Below are positions 30,715 to 39,868 of a stretch of DNA of 64,000 nt, in pieces. The notes below the pieces were generated by a model. The model had not been told where the DNA came from, did not search any database, and saw only the letters and a list, made by a program, of their open reading frames with translations. The DNA lies in contig CAWKIA010000018.1 of NCBI GenBank assembly GCA_963849635.1, forward strand, positions 496,001 through 560,000, read 5' to 3'. Within the stretch, counting starts at the first letter, position 1. The number at the start of each line of letters is the position of its first letter. Position numbers and translations under genes: made by a program. Origin of the DNA: CAVRUD01 sp963849635 (GTDB lineage: Bacteria > Chloroflexota > Chloroflexia > Thermomicrobiales > UBA6265).

Positions 30715-31789
30715 GTGTCCAACGGTTCCAAAGGACTGACCTATCGGGAGGCGGGCGTCAATATCGCGGCCGGAACCGAGGTGGTTGACCGCATCAAGCA
30801 GCATGCGGCCGCTACCCTTGGTGTCGCCGGTCAACCGATCGGGCACTTCGGCGGGATGTATCGCTTGCCCGCGGGTCCGGATCGGCTGCTTGTGGCAAGT
30901 GCCGATGGCGTTGGCACGAAGCTGAAACTGGCGTTTGTTCTTGGCGGCGATGCCCATTCTCGTGTCGGAGGGGACATCGTCAATCATTGCGTTGGCGACA
31001 TCCTCGCACTCGGTGCCCGCCCCCTCTTCTTCCTCGACTACATCGCCCTGGGCAAGCTTGTTCCCGAGACAGTTGAAGCGATCGTGGCGGGGATGGCTGA
31101 TGCTTGTCGACAGGCAGGCATGGCCCTGGTTGGCGGCGAAACCGCCGAAATGCCGGGGATCTACGCTGACGGCGAGTACGACATCGCCGGATTCATTGTC
31201 GGTGAGGTCGCCCCGGACTCAGTCATCGACGGCTCCAGGGTCGAGCCTGGCGATGTATTGCTCGGCTTGCCCAGCATCGGCCTCCACACCAACGGTTACA
31301 GCCTCGCTCGGAAGATTGTCGGCCTGACCGGGGATCGAACCATCGACGTCGAACGTCTCAGTGCTCCCCTACCCGGCGGTGATGGAGCCTCGATCGGCGA
31401 GGCGCTCATGCAGCCGCATCCGTCCTACCTTTCCGCGGTTCGGCCACTGCTCGATGCTGGCATCGTGCGAGGGATGGCACACATCACCGGCGGCGGGCTC
31501 GTCGACAACGTCCCCCGGATGCTGCGCCCAGGTTTGGTCGCCGAGATCGACGCGGACACATGGGCAGTGCCTCCAATCTTCACCTACCTCTGCGAGCAGG
31601 GTCGTCTTTCCCCTGAGGAGCGCTACCAGGTGTTCAACATGGGCATCGGCTACGTGATCGCGGTCGCCAAGAATGACGCGGACCTGGCAATATCGTTGGC
31701 GCCAACGGCTCGGGTGATCGGGCCATGTGGTTGCCGGCGATCCCGACGGTGCTCCCCGAGTCCGCGGATTGGGAATCGACTCGCCGTGA
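30715..31789 (+). CDS. purM: Phosphoribosylformylglycinamidine cyclo-ligase (one frameshift near the end)
   Basis: PurM makes AIR from FGAM with ATP, the fifth step of purine synthesis. Motifs include YREAGVNIAAGTEVVDRIK, GPDRLLVASADGVGTKLKLA, NHCVGDILALGARPLFFLDY and ALVGGETAEMPGIYADGEYD, then HTNGYSLARKI and MAHITGGGLVDNVPRML. One extra base at 31720-31724 (GGGCC) shifts the last 20 codons. Without it the protein ends VVAGDPDGAPRVRGLGI followed by DSP at a TGA at 31787-31789, which is normal for PurM and gives about 357 residues. As given, the frame runs on into unrelated sequence to 31884. The start is GTG 30715. Confidence 0.9.
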
Positions 31790-31874
31790 TCGGACTACGA
31801 ACCAGGGTGGTGGTTGACAGCCCTGGATTGCCCGCACCTCCCGCCGGAGTTGCCCTCGTCGCCGCGGACCGTCG

Positions 31875-32450
31875 ATGGCGCTGATCGACTTCGACGCCCG
31901 CCTGATCCGTGCAAAGATCGTCTACTTTGGTCCAGGGTTGGGCGGCAAGACGACCAACCTCAGGGTTCTTCACGATCGCCTGCCGGTCGAGGCCAGAAGT
32001 GAGTTGGTATCGATCGATACCGAGAATGAACGAACCCTCTTCTTCGATCTGCTGCCGCTCGATCTCGGCACGATTCAGGGATACTCGTTCCGCTTTCAAC
32101 TCTATACCGTGCCGGGTCAGATCCAGTACATCAGGACTAGATTGACAGTTCTCAATGGGGTAGATGGCATCGTCTTCGTGGCCGACTCCCGAGCATCCGC
32201 CCAGGAGGACAACCGCCGCAGCTTCGACGAATTGACCGAGGCCATGAATCGGATAGATCGTCCCCTTGAGACCTTCCCCCTTGTGTTCCAGTACAACAAG
32301 ATGGACTTGCCAGATGCGCTTCCGGAAGCCGAATTAGACAGGTTACTGAATCCGTCCACGCGGCACCGGATTGCGGCCGTTGCGACCCAAGGGATCGGGG
32401 TCTTCGAGACACTTAGCGCCATTTGCCGGCAGGTTGTCAGGAACCTCTAG
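31875..32450 (+). CDS. MglA-like small Ras-family GTPase
   Basis: This 191-residue protein has the prokaryotic MglA pattern. The P-loop is GPGLGGKTTNLRVLHDRLP. Then comes ERTLFFDLLPLDLGTIQGY, where MglA proteins carry LPLDLG-type sequence in place of a normal switch I, and RFQLYTVPGQIQYI in place of DxxG. The segment VDGIVFVADSRASAQEDN and the G4 motif FQYNKMDLPDALP complete the fold. MglA-type GTPases set cell polarity or act as switches, usually with a Roadblock/LC7 partner (MglB) as GAP. No such partner is encoded next to this gene. It follows purM after 85 bases and has a weak ribosome binding site, so cotranscription with purM is possible. Confidence 0.85.
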   Translation: MALIDFDARLIRAKIVYFGPGLGGKTTNLRVLHDRLPVEARSELVSIDTENERTLFFDLLPLDLGTIQGYSFRFQLYTVPGQIQYIRTRLTVLNGVDGIVFVADSRASAQEDNRRSFDELTEAMNRIDRPLETFPLVFQYNKMDLPDALPEAELDRLLNPSTRHRIAAVATQGIGVFETLSAICRQVVRNL

Positions 32451-32678
32451 GACACGCTCAACGTCTGTTCTCACATCTTATCGCACACACATTGGGCATC
32501 CAGTGTGGGCATCGCCATGTGCCGAGAATCCTCTGCAAAGATCGAGCGAAACGGAACCGAAGTCGCTCTGCGTTAGGCATTTGTGAACGGGGAGGCGCCG
32601 TCGGACCCGGGACCCGACAGGTGCGCCGCCCGTCTTTACTCATGCCTCATCTCACTCACGCATCGCGGAGAGAAACGA

Positions 32679-34172
32679 ATGCATCCCAACAAACGCCGCC
32701 CGATCATACGCATTGTGACCGGGCTGCTGATAGCGCTCGCGGCCTTGATTCCAGCGGCCCTGTCCACCAGCGCTCAGGAGAACGGACTGGCGTCGATCAC
32801 GATCTATTCGTCCTTATGTCCACCGAACTACCAGGAAGAGAACTACTACGACGACTGCTACGACACGCCCGCGGGCGAAGGGATCGTCTTTACGCTCACC
32901 AACCTCGAAGATCCCTCCGACACCTACAGCGGCACCAGCGGCCCGAGCGGCTTCGCCGCTATCGAAGGCATCGACCACGACGGCTTCTTCCAGCTCACCT
33001 TCGACGTCCCGTTCGCGATCAGCAGTGCACCTGGGAATTGCTCCGAAGATGGCAACCCCTTCGAAGTCGGCAGTGAGTACCAAATGAACCTCACCACCGA
33101 CAACGATATCCGCTGCGACATCTTCATCTCTCCGGCCGGCGACGATGATCCGAACCCGCCCCTCCACCAGGGGACCGTGACGATCTACGCCACGGCTTGC
33201 GATCCCGGCTATACCGGCACGGATTTCTACGAGGACTGCTACGGCAACCCGGTAGGAAACCAGTCGTTCACTGCTCGCCCTGATGAGCGCGGCGTCTCCA
33301 TCGAGCGCAGCGGCCTGCCGATAACCGGGGTGACCAATGGCAACGGCTTCACGTCTCTCGTGCTCGGCGAAGGCGCTTGGAACGTCGCCGCCGATCTGCC
33401 GGGTGATTTCATCGATCGTCTCTTTGTCTACTGCTCGCAGGGAGGACAGCGGTACGACATCGAGATCGTCGACCTCGGCTTTTACCTCGACGTTCCCGGA
33501 GGCGCCGACATCAGCTGCGATGTCTACATCGTTCCCACCGACTCTCGGGGCGACGACGGTGGATCGGTCACTATCTACTACACCGCTTGCCCTCCGGGTT
33601 ACAGCGGAACTAGCTACTACCCCGACTGCTATGACAACCCGCAGTCCGGCTATACGTTCACTGCATCGGCCTTCAAGCTCGACTTTTTGACCAGCGGTGT
33701 GACCGACGCCAACGGCTTCGTCACGCTGCCGCTCCCGGCGAACAACTCAATCGGGAGCCCGATCAGCCTCTCCCGGGACCCGATACACGAGGTGCCAAAG
33801 GGTTCGACTGAGCCGCCCTTCTTCCTCTATTGCACTGTCGATGGCAACCGCATCGACGTCCACTACAGTCTGGTTCAGCGCGATCCCGCGCCTACCGACG
33901 CCTACGCGGCCAGCATCTCTCCCGAGCCCGACGCGGATGTCCGCTGCGACTTGTACGACCTGCCGAAGGGACCGTCAGCTTCCCCGGCCCCATCCCCGTC
34001 CCCGTCCCCATCCCCATCTGCCCCTCCGGTAACACAGCTCCCGAACACCGGGGCCGGCGACATCGACTCATCGAACTCCGACAGCGTGATGATCATCGTC
34101 GCCCTCATCGGCGCAGCCGGTGCCACGGCGGCCTACACACGTCGCCGTAGACTTAGCCGCGAAGCCGCATAA
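32679..34172 (+). CDS. LPXTG-type surface protein with three cysteine-rich modules
   Basis: ATG 32679 follows GGAGAG, so the longer frame from 32583 is not used. The 497-residue product has a signal peptide (to about SAQ, residue 33). Three tandem modules of about 128 residues start at 39, 167 and 297. Each opens with the same pattern: S/T-V/I-T-I-Y, Cys, P-G/N-Y, an aromatic/acidic run, D-C-Y and N/T-P. Each holds four cysteines: 47, 60, 121, 146; 174, 187, 252, 280; and 304, 317, 385, 423. The C-terminal part is a Ser/Pro linker (434-450), LPNTG (454-458), a membrane helix (468-486) and an Arg-rich tail, the classic sortase sorting signal. It is probably wall-anchored and disulfide-stabilised. 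The binding function is unknown, and no sortase gene is visible here. Confidence 0.85.
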   Translation: MHPNKRRPIIRIVTGLLIALAALIPAALSTSAQENGLASITIYSSLCPPNYQEENYYDDCYDTPAGEGIVFTLTNLEDPSDTYSGTSGPSGFAAIEGIDHDGFFQLTFDVPFAISSAPGNCSEDGNPFEVGSEYQMNLTTDNDIRCDIFISPAGDDDPNPPLHQGTVTIYATACDPGYTGTDFYEDCYGNPVGNQSFTARPDERGVSIERSGLPITGVTNGNGFTSLVLGEGAWNVAADLPGDFIDRLFVYCSQGGQRYDIEIVDLGFYLDVPGGADISCDVYIVPTDSRGDDGGSVTIYYTACPPGYSGTSYYPDCYDNPQSGYTFTASAFKLDFLTSGVTDANGFVTLPLPANNSIGSPISLSRDPIHEVPKGSTEPPFFLYCTVDGNRIDVHYSLVQRDPAPTDAYAASISPEPDADVRCDLYDLPKGPSASPAPSPSPSPSPSAPPVTQLPNTGAGDIDSSNSDSVMIIVALIGAAGATAAYTRRRRLSREAA

Positions 34173-34195
34173 GTTGCGCGGCTAACACCGAACAG

Positions 34196-34233
34196 CGAGG
34201 GTGGCGCATGCCATAAGGCACGCGCCACCCTCG
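34196..34233 (+). terminator. Terminator hairpin after the LPXTG protein gene
   Basis: Arms CGAGGGTGGCGC and GCGCCACCCTCG pair over 12 bases with a 14-base loop, 24 bases after the stop codon. The sequence after the stem is only weakly T-rich. Confidence 0.6.
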
Positions 34234-34284
34234 GGTTCGACTGCGGCACAGTTCATGCTCTATGCCTAAGCGGAGGCATAACGC

Positions 34285-35337
34285 ATGGCAATGCAACGAA
34301 CCGCTCCACAACCAGTAGTGCATCGTCCCGGCGCAGTGTCCCGACCGACTCCTCGAGTGTTACATCCCCGCCAACTGGACGGTCGGCATCACCGTGCCGG
34401 CCGTCGCATTGATTGGGATGCCCATCTGACCTGGAATAACGCGGGCGCGGTCCCCCGGTGGCTCTACCGAGGCTATCACCAGGCCAATGCCGGTGATCTC
34501 GCCGCGGCGATCGCCTACCACGCGTTGGTCGCGCTGGTGCCGTCGTTCCTGATGGTGGTCTCGATTGGCGGCTACCTCTTGAGCCGGGACGACGCCGTCC
34601 TTCGTACCGCCCTGAACGCCGCTTTTTGGGCGCTCCCTTCGGACGATGCCCGCGATGCATTGGAAGCCCTGCTTCAAGCTCGAGACAATCATGGCTGGCT
34701 AGGCGTCGCCAGCATCGTCGGTTTCGCCTGGGTCGGCACCGGATTTGTCTCAAGTCTTGCCCGAGGGATGAACCGCGTCTATCAGGTGCCGAACCGCCAC
34801 TACATCTTTCAGCGGTCGCGGGCATTCGTCGTGGTTATCGCCTTTGCGATTCTCTTCCAACTGGCGGCACTGGCCGCCATCTTGCCCACGTTCGTTATCG
34901 GTCGCGAATTCGCCACGTACTTCCAGCCCTGGCTGCTCAGGACCGTCGATGGTCGCCTCTTGAGCTACGGCGTTGCGGCTGCGGCGGCAATGTGCCTCTT
35001 CCTGCTGCTGTACCGGGGGCTACCGAACGCCGGCCAGAAATTCAAAGACGTCTGGCCCGGAACATTCGCCGCCGGGTTCATGTTCCTCGCCATCGTCCAA
35101 ATATTTCCGCTTTATGTCCACCTGTTCAGCCAGTTCAACCGAACGGCCACCATCTTCGGCTTTGTCTCCGTCCTGGTCTTCTGGTTCTATCTATTAGCGC
35201 ACGTCCTTCTCATCGGGACCTACATCAACGCAACCTGGCAATGCCACCGGCGGCGCGCCCGTATCCCTGCCACCTGCCCGACGATCGTCGAATCCCCCGC
35301 TTCCCTGGAACCCGTGGGGACCGGAATGGACGCCTAA
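34285..35337 (+). CDS. YihY/BrkB-family inner-membrane protein
   Basis: This 350-residue protein starts at ATG 34285 behind GCGGAGG. After about 60 polar residues, it shows the YihY core: YHQANAGDLAAAIAYHALVA, then LVPSFLMVVSIGGYLLSRD, WLGVASIVGFAWVGTGFVSS, LARGMNRVYQVPNR, FVVVIAFAILFQLAALAAIL and LFLLLYRGLPNAGQKFKDVW, ending with FGFVSVLVFWFYLLAHVLLI. Six membrane helices can be counted. The family was once misnamed ribonuclease BN. Its role is unsettled; envelope or transport functions have been proposed. It is convergent with lgt, with seven bases between stop codons. Confidence 0.85.
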   Translation: MAMQRTAPQPVVHRPGAVSRPTPRVLHPRQLDGRHHRAGRRIDWDAHLTWNNAGAVPRWLYRGYHQANAGDLAAAIAYHALVALVPSFLMVVSIGGYLLSRDDAVLRTALNAAFWALPSDDARDALEALLQARDNHGWLGVASIVGFAWVGTGFVSSLARGMNRVYQVPNRHYIFQRSRAFVVVIAFAILFQLAALAAILPTFVIGREFATYFQPWLLRTVDGRLLSYGVAAAAAMCLFLLLYRGLPNAGQKFKDVWPGTFAAGFMFLAIVQIFPLYVHLFSQFNRTATIFGFVSVLVFWFYLLAHVLLIGTYINATWQCHRRRARIPATCPTIVESPASLEPVGTGMDA

Positions 35338-35344
35338 GTCTCAA

Positions 35345-36154
35345 CTATGCCGGGGATGCCACCGGACTCGGTGGCCGCGCATACCGACTGTACAAGATCC
35401 CCGCGACTCCAATCCCGACCAACCCAAAACTGATCCAGTACGCGGCAGGCAACGGGCCGATGTAGAGGCTATCCGTCCTGATACGCTCAATAAAGAATCG
35501 GACTGTCCCATAGGCGATCAAGTAGACCCAGAGCGCATCGCCATCGCGCAAGCGACGGTCCGTGGGGATCCGCAGCACGATCCAACACAGTGCGGCGGCG
35601 ATCACTAGATTGGCTATCGATTCGTACAGGAATGTCGGATGAAACGTGGCGGCATCGGGATATTCATCTGGCCGCCGCCGCGGACTGATCTCGACCGCCC
35701 AGGGTAAGTCGGACGGCGTGCCAAATGCCTCTTGGTTCGCCCAGTTCCCCCAGCGGCCGATTGCCTGCGCCAGGGCCAGCCCGGGGACGATCACGTCAGA
35801 CCAGCGAAGCAGGCTCTCCCCCCGGCGGCGACACAGGTACGCCAGCATCAAAACCCCGGCGACGATGGCACCGTGGATCGTCATCCCACCAAGACGAATA
35901 TTGAGGATCTCCGATGGGTGGTCAGTGAAATAGTCCAACCGCAGGAGGACGTAGTACGCCCGGGCGCCGATCAATCCGGAGACAACCACCAGCGGGGCGA
36001 TGTCGAGGATGAACTCGGGATCCATGCCCCGTCGTCTGGCCAACTCCCGTGCCAGCCAAATGGCGGCGATGATCCCAAGCAGGATGAAGAGGGCGTACCA
36101 TCGGATGGAGATGGCGCCGATCTCGATGGCGGTTGGATCAGCCGGAGATGGCAC
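35345..36154 (-). CDS. lgt: Prolipoprotein diacylglyceryl transferase
   Basis: Lgt moves a diacylglyceryl group from phosphatidylglycerol onto the lipobox cysteine of prolipoproteins in the cytoplasmic membrane. The 269-residue protein has the N-terminal ISIRWYALFILLGIIAAIWL, the conserved RLGGMTIHGAIVAGVLMLAY and the Lgt signature IGRWGNWANQEAFG, followed by FHPTFLYESIANLVIAAALC. Seven hydrophobic helices are visible. It starts at GTG 36154 inside the pfkB-type gene, overlapping by 17 bases behind AAGGTGAG, so translation is probably coupled. Last gene of a rel-kinase-lgt minus-strand run. Confidence 0.93.
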   Translation of the reverse strand: MPSPADPTAIEIGAISIRWYALFILLGIIAAIWLARELARRRGMDPEFILDIAPLVVVSGLIGARAYYVLLRLDYFTDHPSEILNIRLGGMTIHGAIVAGVLMLAYLCRRRGESLLRWSDVIVPGLALAQAIGRWGNWANQEAFGTPSDLPWAVEISPRRRPDEYPDAATFHPTFLYESIANLVIAAALCWIVLRIPTDRRLRDGDALWVYLIAYGTVRFFIERIRTDSLYIGPLPAAYWISFGLVGIGVAGILYSRYARPPSPVASPA

Positions 36155-37124
36155 GCGTGCTCACCTTGGCGGTTGCCTGAAAGGCCTCGACCTCAGACTT
36201 GGTCGGTAGGCCGTCGAGGGCGCCACTCCGCGTCGTCGCGAGAGCGCCGGCGGCAGCGGCGAACTCGATATCCGCACGTTCAGGCGGCCGCCAATTGTGC
36301 TTGAGGAGCCTGGAGATCAGAGCGGCGGTAAACGCATCTCCCGCGCCGGTCGGCTCGATTGCCTCGACAGCGTAGGGCGGAACGTGCTGAGGCACATCCC
36401 CACCTACCGGAAGGAACCACGAGCCCCGAGCGCCGTCGGTCAGGACGACAATTCCGTCCGTCCATGATCGCGCGGTCAAGAATGCCTCAACCGCGGTCCC
36501 GCTGCCGAACAGAAAGCGGGCATCGTCGACGCTAAGTTTCAGCAGAGTTGCTCGCCGGGCGATTTCGGCGCAGTGGCCTATCGCCTCGTCCCTACTCCTC
36601 CACAACGAGGGCCGAGCATTGACGTCGAAGCAGATCGGCACCCCAACCTCGTGCGCGATATCGGTCGCTCGCGCAATCGCGCTCCGCGATGGTTCTACCG
36701 AAAGCGCCACCGATCCAACAACGATCCCGGCAGTGTTGGGGATTCTCGCGGCAGCTATGTCTTCCGTTGAGAGCAATCGATCGGCCAGGCGCACGAATCG
36801 GAAGTGTCCGTCGCCATCCTTGTCCTTCCAGACAAGCGCCAGTGATGTTTCGGCTCCTTCGGCATGGCGCAAGCGGCTGGTGTCGACGCGGTTGTCCCCG
36901 AGAGTCGTCCGCAGTCGCTCTCCGAACGGATCGTTCCCGACCACGCCGCAGAACGCCGCTGGAACGCCAAGCCGGGCGAGCGCGACCGCAACATTGGCGG
37001 GCGCGCCGCCCGGCCGGACATCGAATTGCGATACGTCAAGGAGGCCGGTGGCCGGCGGAACGGCGATCAGGTCGATCAGGACCTCACCGATCGAGAGAAG
37101 GGGACGAACTGGCTCCTCATCCAC
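36138..37124 (-). CDS. PfkB-family sugar kinase (fructokinase-like)
   Basis: This 328-residue protein starts at GTG 37124, eight bases after the rel stop. N-terminal features are LLSIGEVLIDLIAVPPATG and the substrate motif DVRPGGAPANVAVALARLG. FGERLRTTLGDNRVDT and SLALVWKDKDGDGHFRFVR resemble fructokinases and 2-keto-3-deoxygluconate kinases. The ATP and anion-hole signature is EPTGAGDAFTAALISRLL, with the catalytic Asp in GAGDAF. The sugar cannot be fixed from sequence; fructose is the best guess. It overlaps lgt by 17 bases. Confidence 0.85.
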   Translation of the reverse strand: MDEEPVRPLLSIGEVLIDLIAVPPATGLLDVSQFDVRPGGAPANVAVALARLGVPAAFCGVVGNDPFGERLRTTLGDNRVDTSRLRHAEGAETSLALVWKDKDGDGHFRFVRLADRLLSTEDIAAARIPNTAGIVVGSVALSVEPSRSAIARATDIAHEVGVPICFDVNARPSLWRSRDEAIGHCAEIARRATLLKLSVDDARFLFGSGTAVEAFLTARSWTDGIVVLTDGARGSWFLPVGGDVPQHVPPYAVEAIEPTGAGDAFTAALISRLLKHNWRPPERADIEFAAAAGALATTRSGALDGLPTKSEVEAFQATAKVSTRAISG

Positions 37125-37132
37125 CGCGCAGG

Positions 37133-39471
37133 CTACGCGTTAGCGCGGATGCGGCCGGGCATGGCCGCGGTCTCGCGGCGCACCTCAACCACATCTCGGA
37201 TGCTTTCCAGCTTCTGCAGCAGCCGTCCGAGCTGGCTCACACCCTCGACCTCCATGGTCAACAGCAGGGTCACTGTGCGGTCGTCGTGCGTCGTCGTGAG
37301 CAGCGAGAGGATGTTGACCTTTTCGTCCGCCAGCAGCGTGCTCACGTCCTTGAGGAGGCCAACCCGATCCCAGGCACTGATCCGGGCAGCGACGGGGAAG
37401 GTGCTGCCGCCCTGGTTGCCCCAGCCTACTGAAACCAGCCGCTCTGGATCGGGGATGTTGATCAGGTTCGGGCAATCTGTGCGATGAACCGTGATGCCCC
37501 GTCCTCGGGTTGTGTATCCGATGATCTGATCGCCCATCACCGGCTTGCAGCACGACGCCAGGTTTGTCAGCAGGCCGCCCGCGCCCATCACATCGACTCT
37601 CGCCGGAGTGGTCGGAGCGACGACGTTGGTCGGGAAGGTGAATTCGTCTTTCCGCGTCTCACCGACCCGAGCCACGATCTGCTGCGGCGAGACCGCCCCG
37701 TAGCCGATAGCGGCGAGGAAATCGTCGATCTTCTGGTACGTCGGAAAGTGCTTGAGGATCTCGTCGGACTTCGAGTCGATGCTGAGTCTGCGCAGTTCGC
37801 GATCGAGGATTTCGCGGCCCTGGGAGATCATCTCATCGCGCTGTTGCCGCCGGAACCACTGCCGGATCTTCTCCCGCGCCGCTCGCCGTAACGACGTACC
37901 CGCCGTCGGACTGAAGCCAATCGCGGCTCGGACCAACTTTGGCCTTGCTGGTGAGAATCCGCACAACCTGGCCGTTCTCGAGCTTGTAGTCCAGCGCAAC
38001 CTGCTGGTCGTTGACCTTCGCACCGACACAATGATGACCGACGTCGGTGTGGATCCGGTAGGCAAAGTCGATCGGCGTCGCACCCCTGGGCAGTTCCTTG
38101 ATCTCGCCACCTGGGGTGAAGACGTAGATCATGTCCTGGAAGATATCGGACTTGAGGGATTCGACGAACTCCTCGGCGTCGGAGATCTCCTTCTGCCAAT
38201 CCATGAGCTGGCGGAGCCAGGCGATCTTGTCTTCGAGCCGGTCGTCCTTCCGGCCTCCCTCTTTGTATCGCCAGTGGGCGGCAACGCCGTATTCGGCGAC
38301 CTGGTGCATCTCCCGGGAGCGAATCTGGATCTCAAGCGAGTGCCCATCGAGCCCGATCACCGCGGTGTGCAAACTCTGGTACATGCTCTCTTTGGGCGTG
38401 CCGATGTAGTCGTCGAACTCGCCCGGGATCGGATGCCACATGCTGTGCACCACACCTAGGGCACCGTAACAGTCCTTTTTACTTTCGACGATCACGCGCA
38501 CGCCGACCACATCGTAGATCTCATCGAAGCTGCGCTGCTTCTGCTGCATCTTGCGATAGATCGAATAGATGTGCTTGCCCCGGCCGGAAAGTTCGGCCTC
38601 GACTGCCGTTCTCGCGGAGAGCGTCGCGCAGATCGGTAAGCACGCGAACGATGTAGGCAGCCCGGTCGGGTTCGCGATCGGCCAGTGACTTGGTGATCTG
38701 TTGATATGCCTCTGGCAGAAGGTAACGGAAGGCCAGATCTTCGAGCTCCGACTTCACCGGCCAGATGCCCAACCTGTTGGCCAGCGGCGCGTAGATCTCC
38801 ATCGTCTGCTGGGCGATCTTGATCTGCTTCTCGGGCGGCATCGCTCCCAGCGTGCGCATGTTGTGCAGGCGATCGGCCAGCTTGATCAGGACGACGCCGA
38901 TGTCGTCAACCATCGCCAGGAACATCTTGCGCAGGCTTTCGGCCTGTTGCGCCTTCTCGCGGTTCTTGCTGGGATCATGCTCACCGGACCATTTGATTTG
39001 ACCGAGCTTGGTGACACCGTCAACAAGTTTGGCCACCCGCGACCCGAGGGCGGACTCGACCTCCTCCAGGGTGACCTCGGTATCCTCCACCACGTCGTGC
39101 ATGATCCCGCCGGCCACGGTCTCTGCGTCGAGGGACATATTGGCCAGGATCATCGCCGTGCGCAACGGGTGCACGACATACGGTTCACCGGAGCGCCGGA
39201 ACATGCCGTCGTGGGCGCGGATCGCCATCGCCTTGGCATCCTCGATCAGCTCGAGGTTGGCCATGGCCGGGCCGTTGACCTTGTAGAGGGCGGCATCGAG
39301 GTCGGCGAGCGCTTCGAGGATGGTTGGATCTGACCCGACATCTGTCAGAGCCGCGGCAACCTGAGGACCCACCGGGATCGCGATGGCTTCTACAACGTCG
39401 TTGCCTGCCGCCTCACCGATGCGAAGATCGGCGGTGGCGACATCGCCGGACGGACTGGGAACGTGCTGCAT
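37133..39471 (-). CDS. rel: Bifunctional (p)ppGpp synthetase/hydrolase Rel (two frameshifts)
   Basis: With single extra bases removed near 38604 and 37879, the gene encodes about 778 residues. The order is complete. The HD hydrolase domain has FRRSGEPYVVHPLRTAMILA and GIMHDVVEDTEVTLEEVESA. The synthetase domain has DEIYDVVGVRVIVESKKDCY, GTPKESMYQSLHTAVIG and IQIRSREMHQVAEYGVAAHW. The TGS domain has IYVFTPGGEIKELPRGATPI. The C-terminus has SCCKPVMGDQIIGYTTRGRG, then an ACT domain with DRVGLLKDVSTLLADEKVN. The intact HDxxED motif implies hydrolase activity. ATG 39471 is chosen; TTG 39477 is possible. The shifts lie inside universally conserved sequence and are probably sequence errors. Confidence 0.9.
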
Positions 39472-39625
39472 GGGCAAGTAGTACCTTGGTGCTAGGAAAA
39501 AGGAGATACCGGTGGCGGCTCTTGCAGCGTCGCATGTTCCGTCTGAGTGGCGGGAGTGTACGCAAACCTTGGTGCACCGTCAACAAATCCAGAGCCGTGG
39601 GAATGCTGCATCTCTGCCTAAATCT

Positions 39626-39710
39626 ACGCATAATGCGTCAAATTGGATCTCTATTCGGCGAACGTTCGCGCCACCCACAAGGGCGCAGATCGCGTGGATT
39701 CGCGAATCCA
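39626..39710. promoter_or_regulatory. Three palindromes in the rel-moeA spacer
   Basis: Within 85 bases lie ACGCATAATGCGT (39626-39638, one central base), GCGAACGTTCGC (39658-39669) and TGGATTCGCGAATCCA (39695-39710). The last two are perfect. The spacer (39472-39868, with no supported gene) is divergent, so these are candidate operators for rel, moeA or both. Confidence 0.5.
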
Positions 39711-39868
39711 GCGAGCCCGCACGCTGGTGCGCTGAGCCCGTCTTCAACCGCTGTCTCACCGCGCCGATTGTGTGAACGACGGTGCCGGTAGATACTCAAT
39801 GCCTGAGTGTGTGGATGCCTAAATCGGCATCACCACTGACTGCCGCCATCGCACACGCGAGGGACATC

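Noticed and set aside
33985..34020. Tandem CCATCC/CCGTCC-like DNA repeat
   Set aside because: It lies in frame inside the Ser/Pro linker of the LPXTG protein and reflects the coded repeat, not an intergenic element.
39658..39669. GCGAACGTTCGC as a LexA (SOS) box
   Set aside because: The Gram-positive LexA site needs four bases between GAAC and GTTC; here they are joined directly.
39472..39868. Molybdenum-cofactor riboswitch before moeA
   Set aside because: I could not find the expected conserved helices; the visible structures are short DNA palindromes that fit protein binding better.
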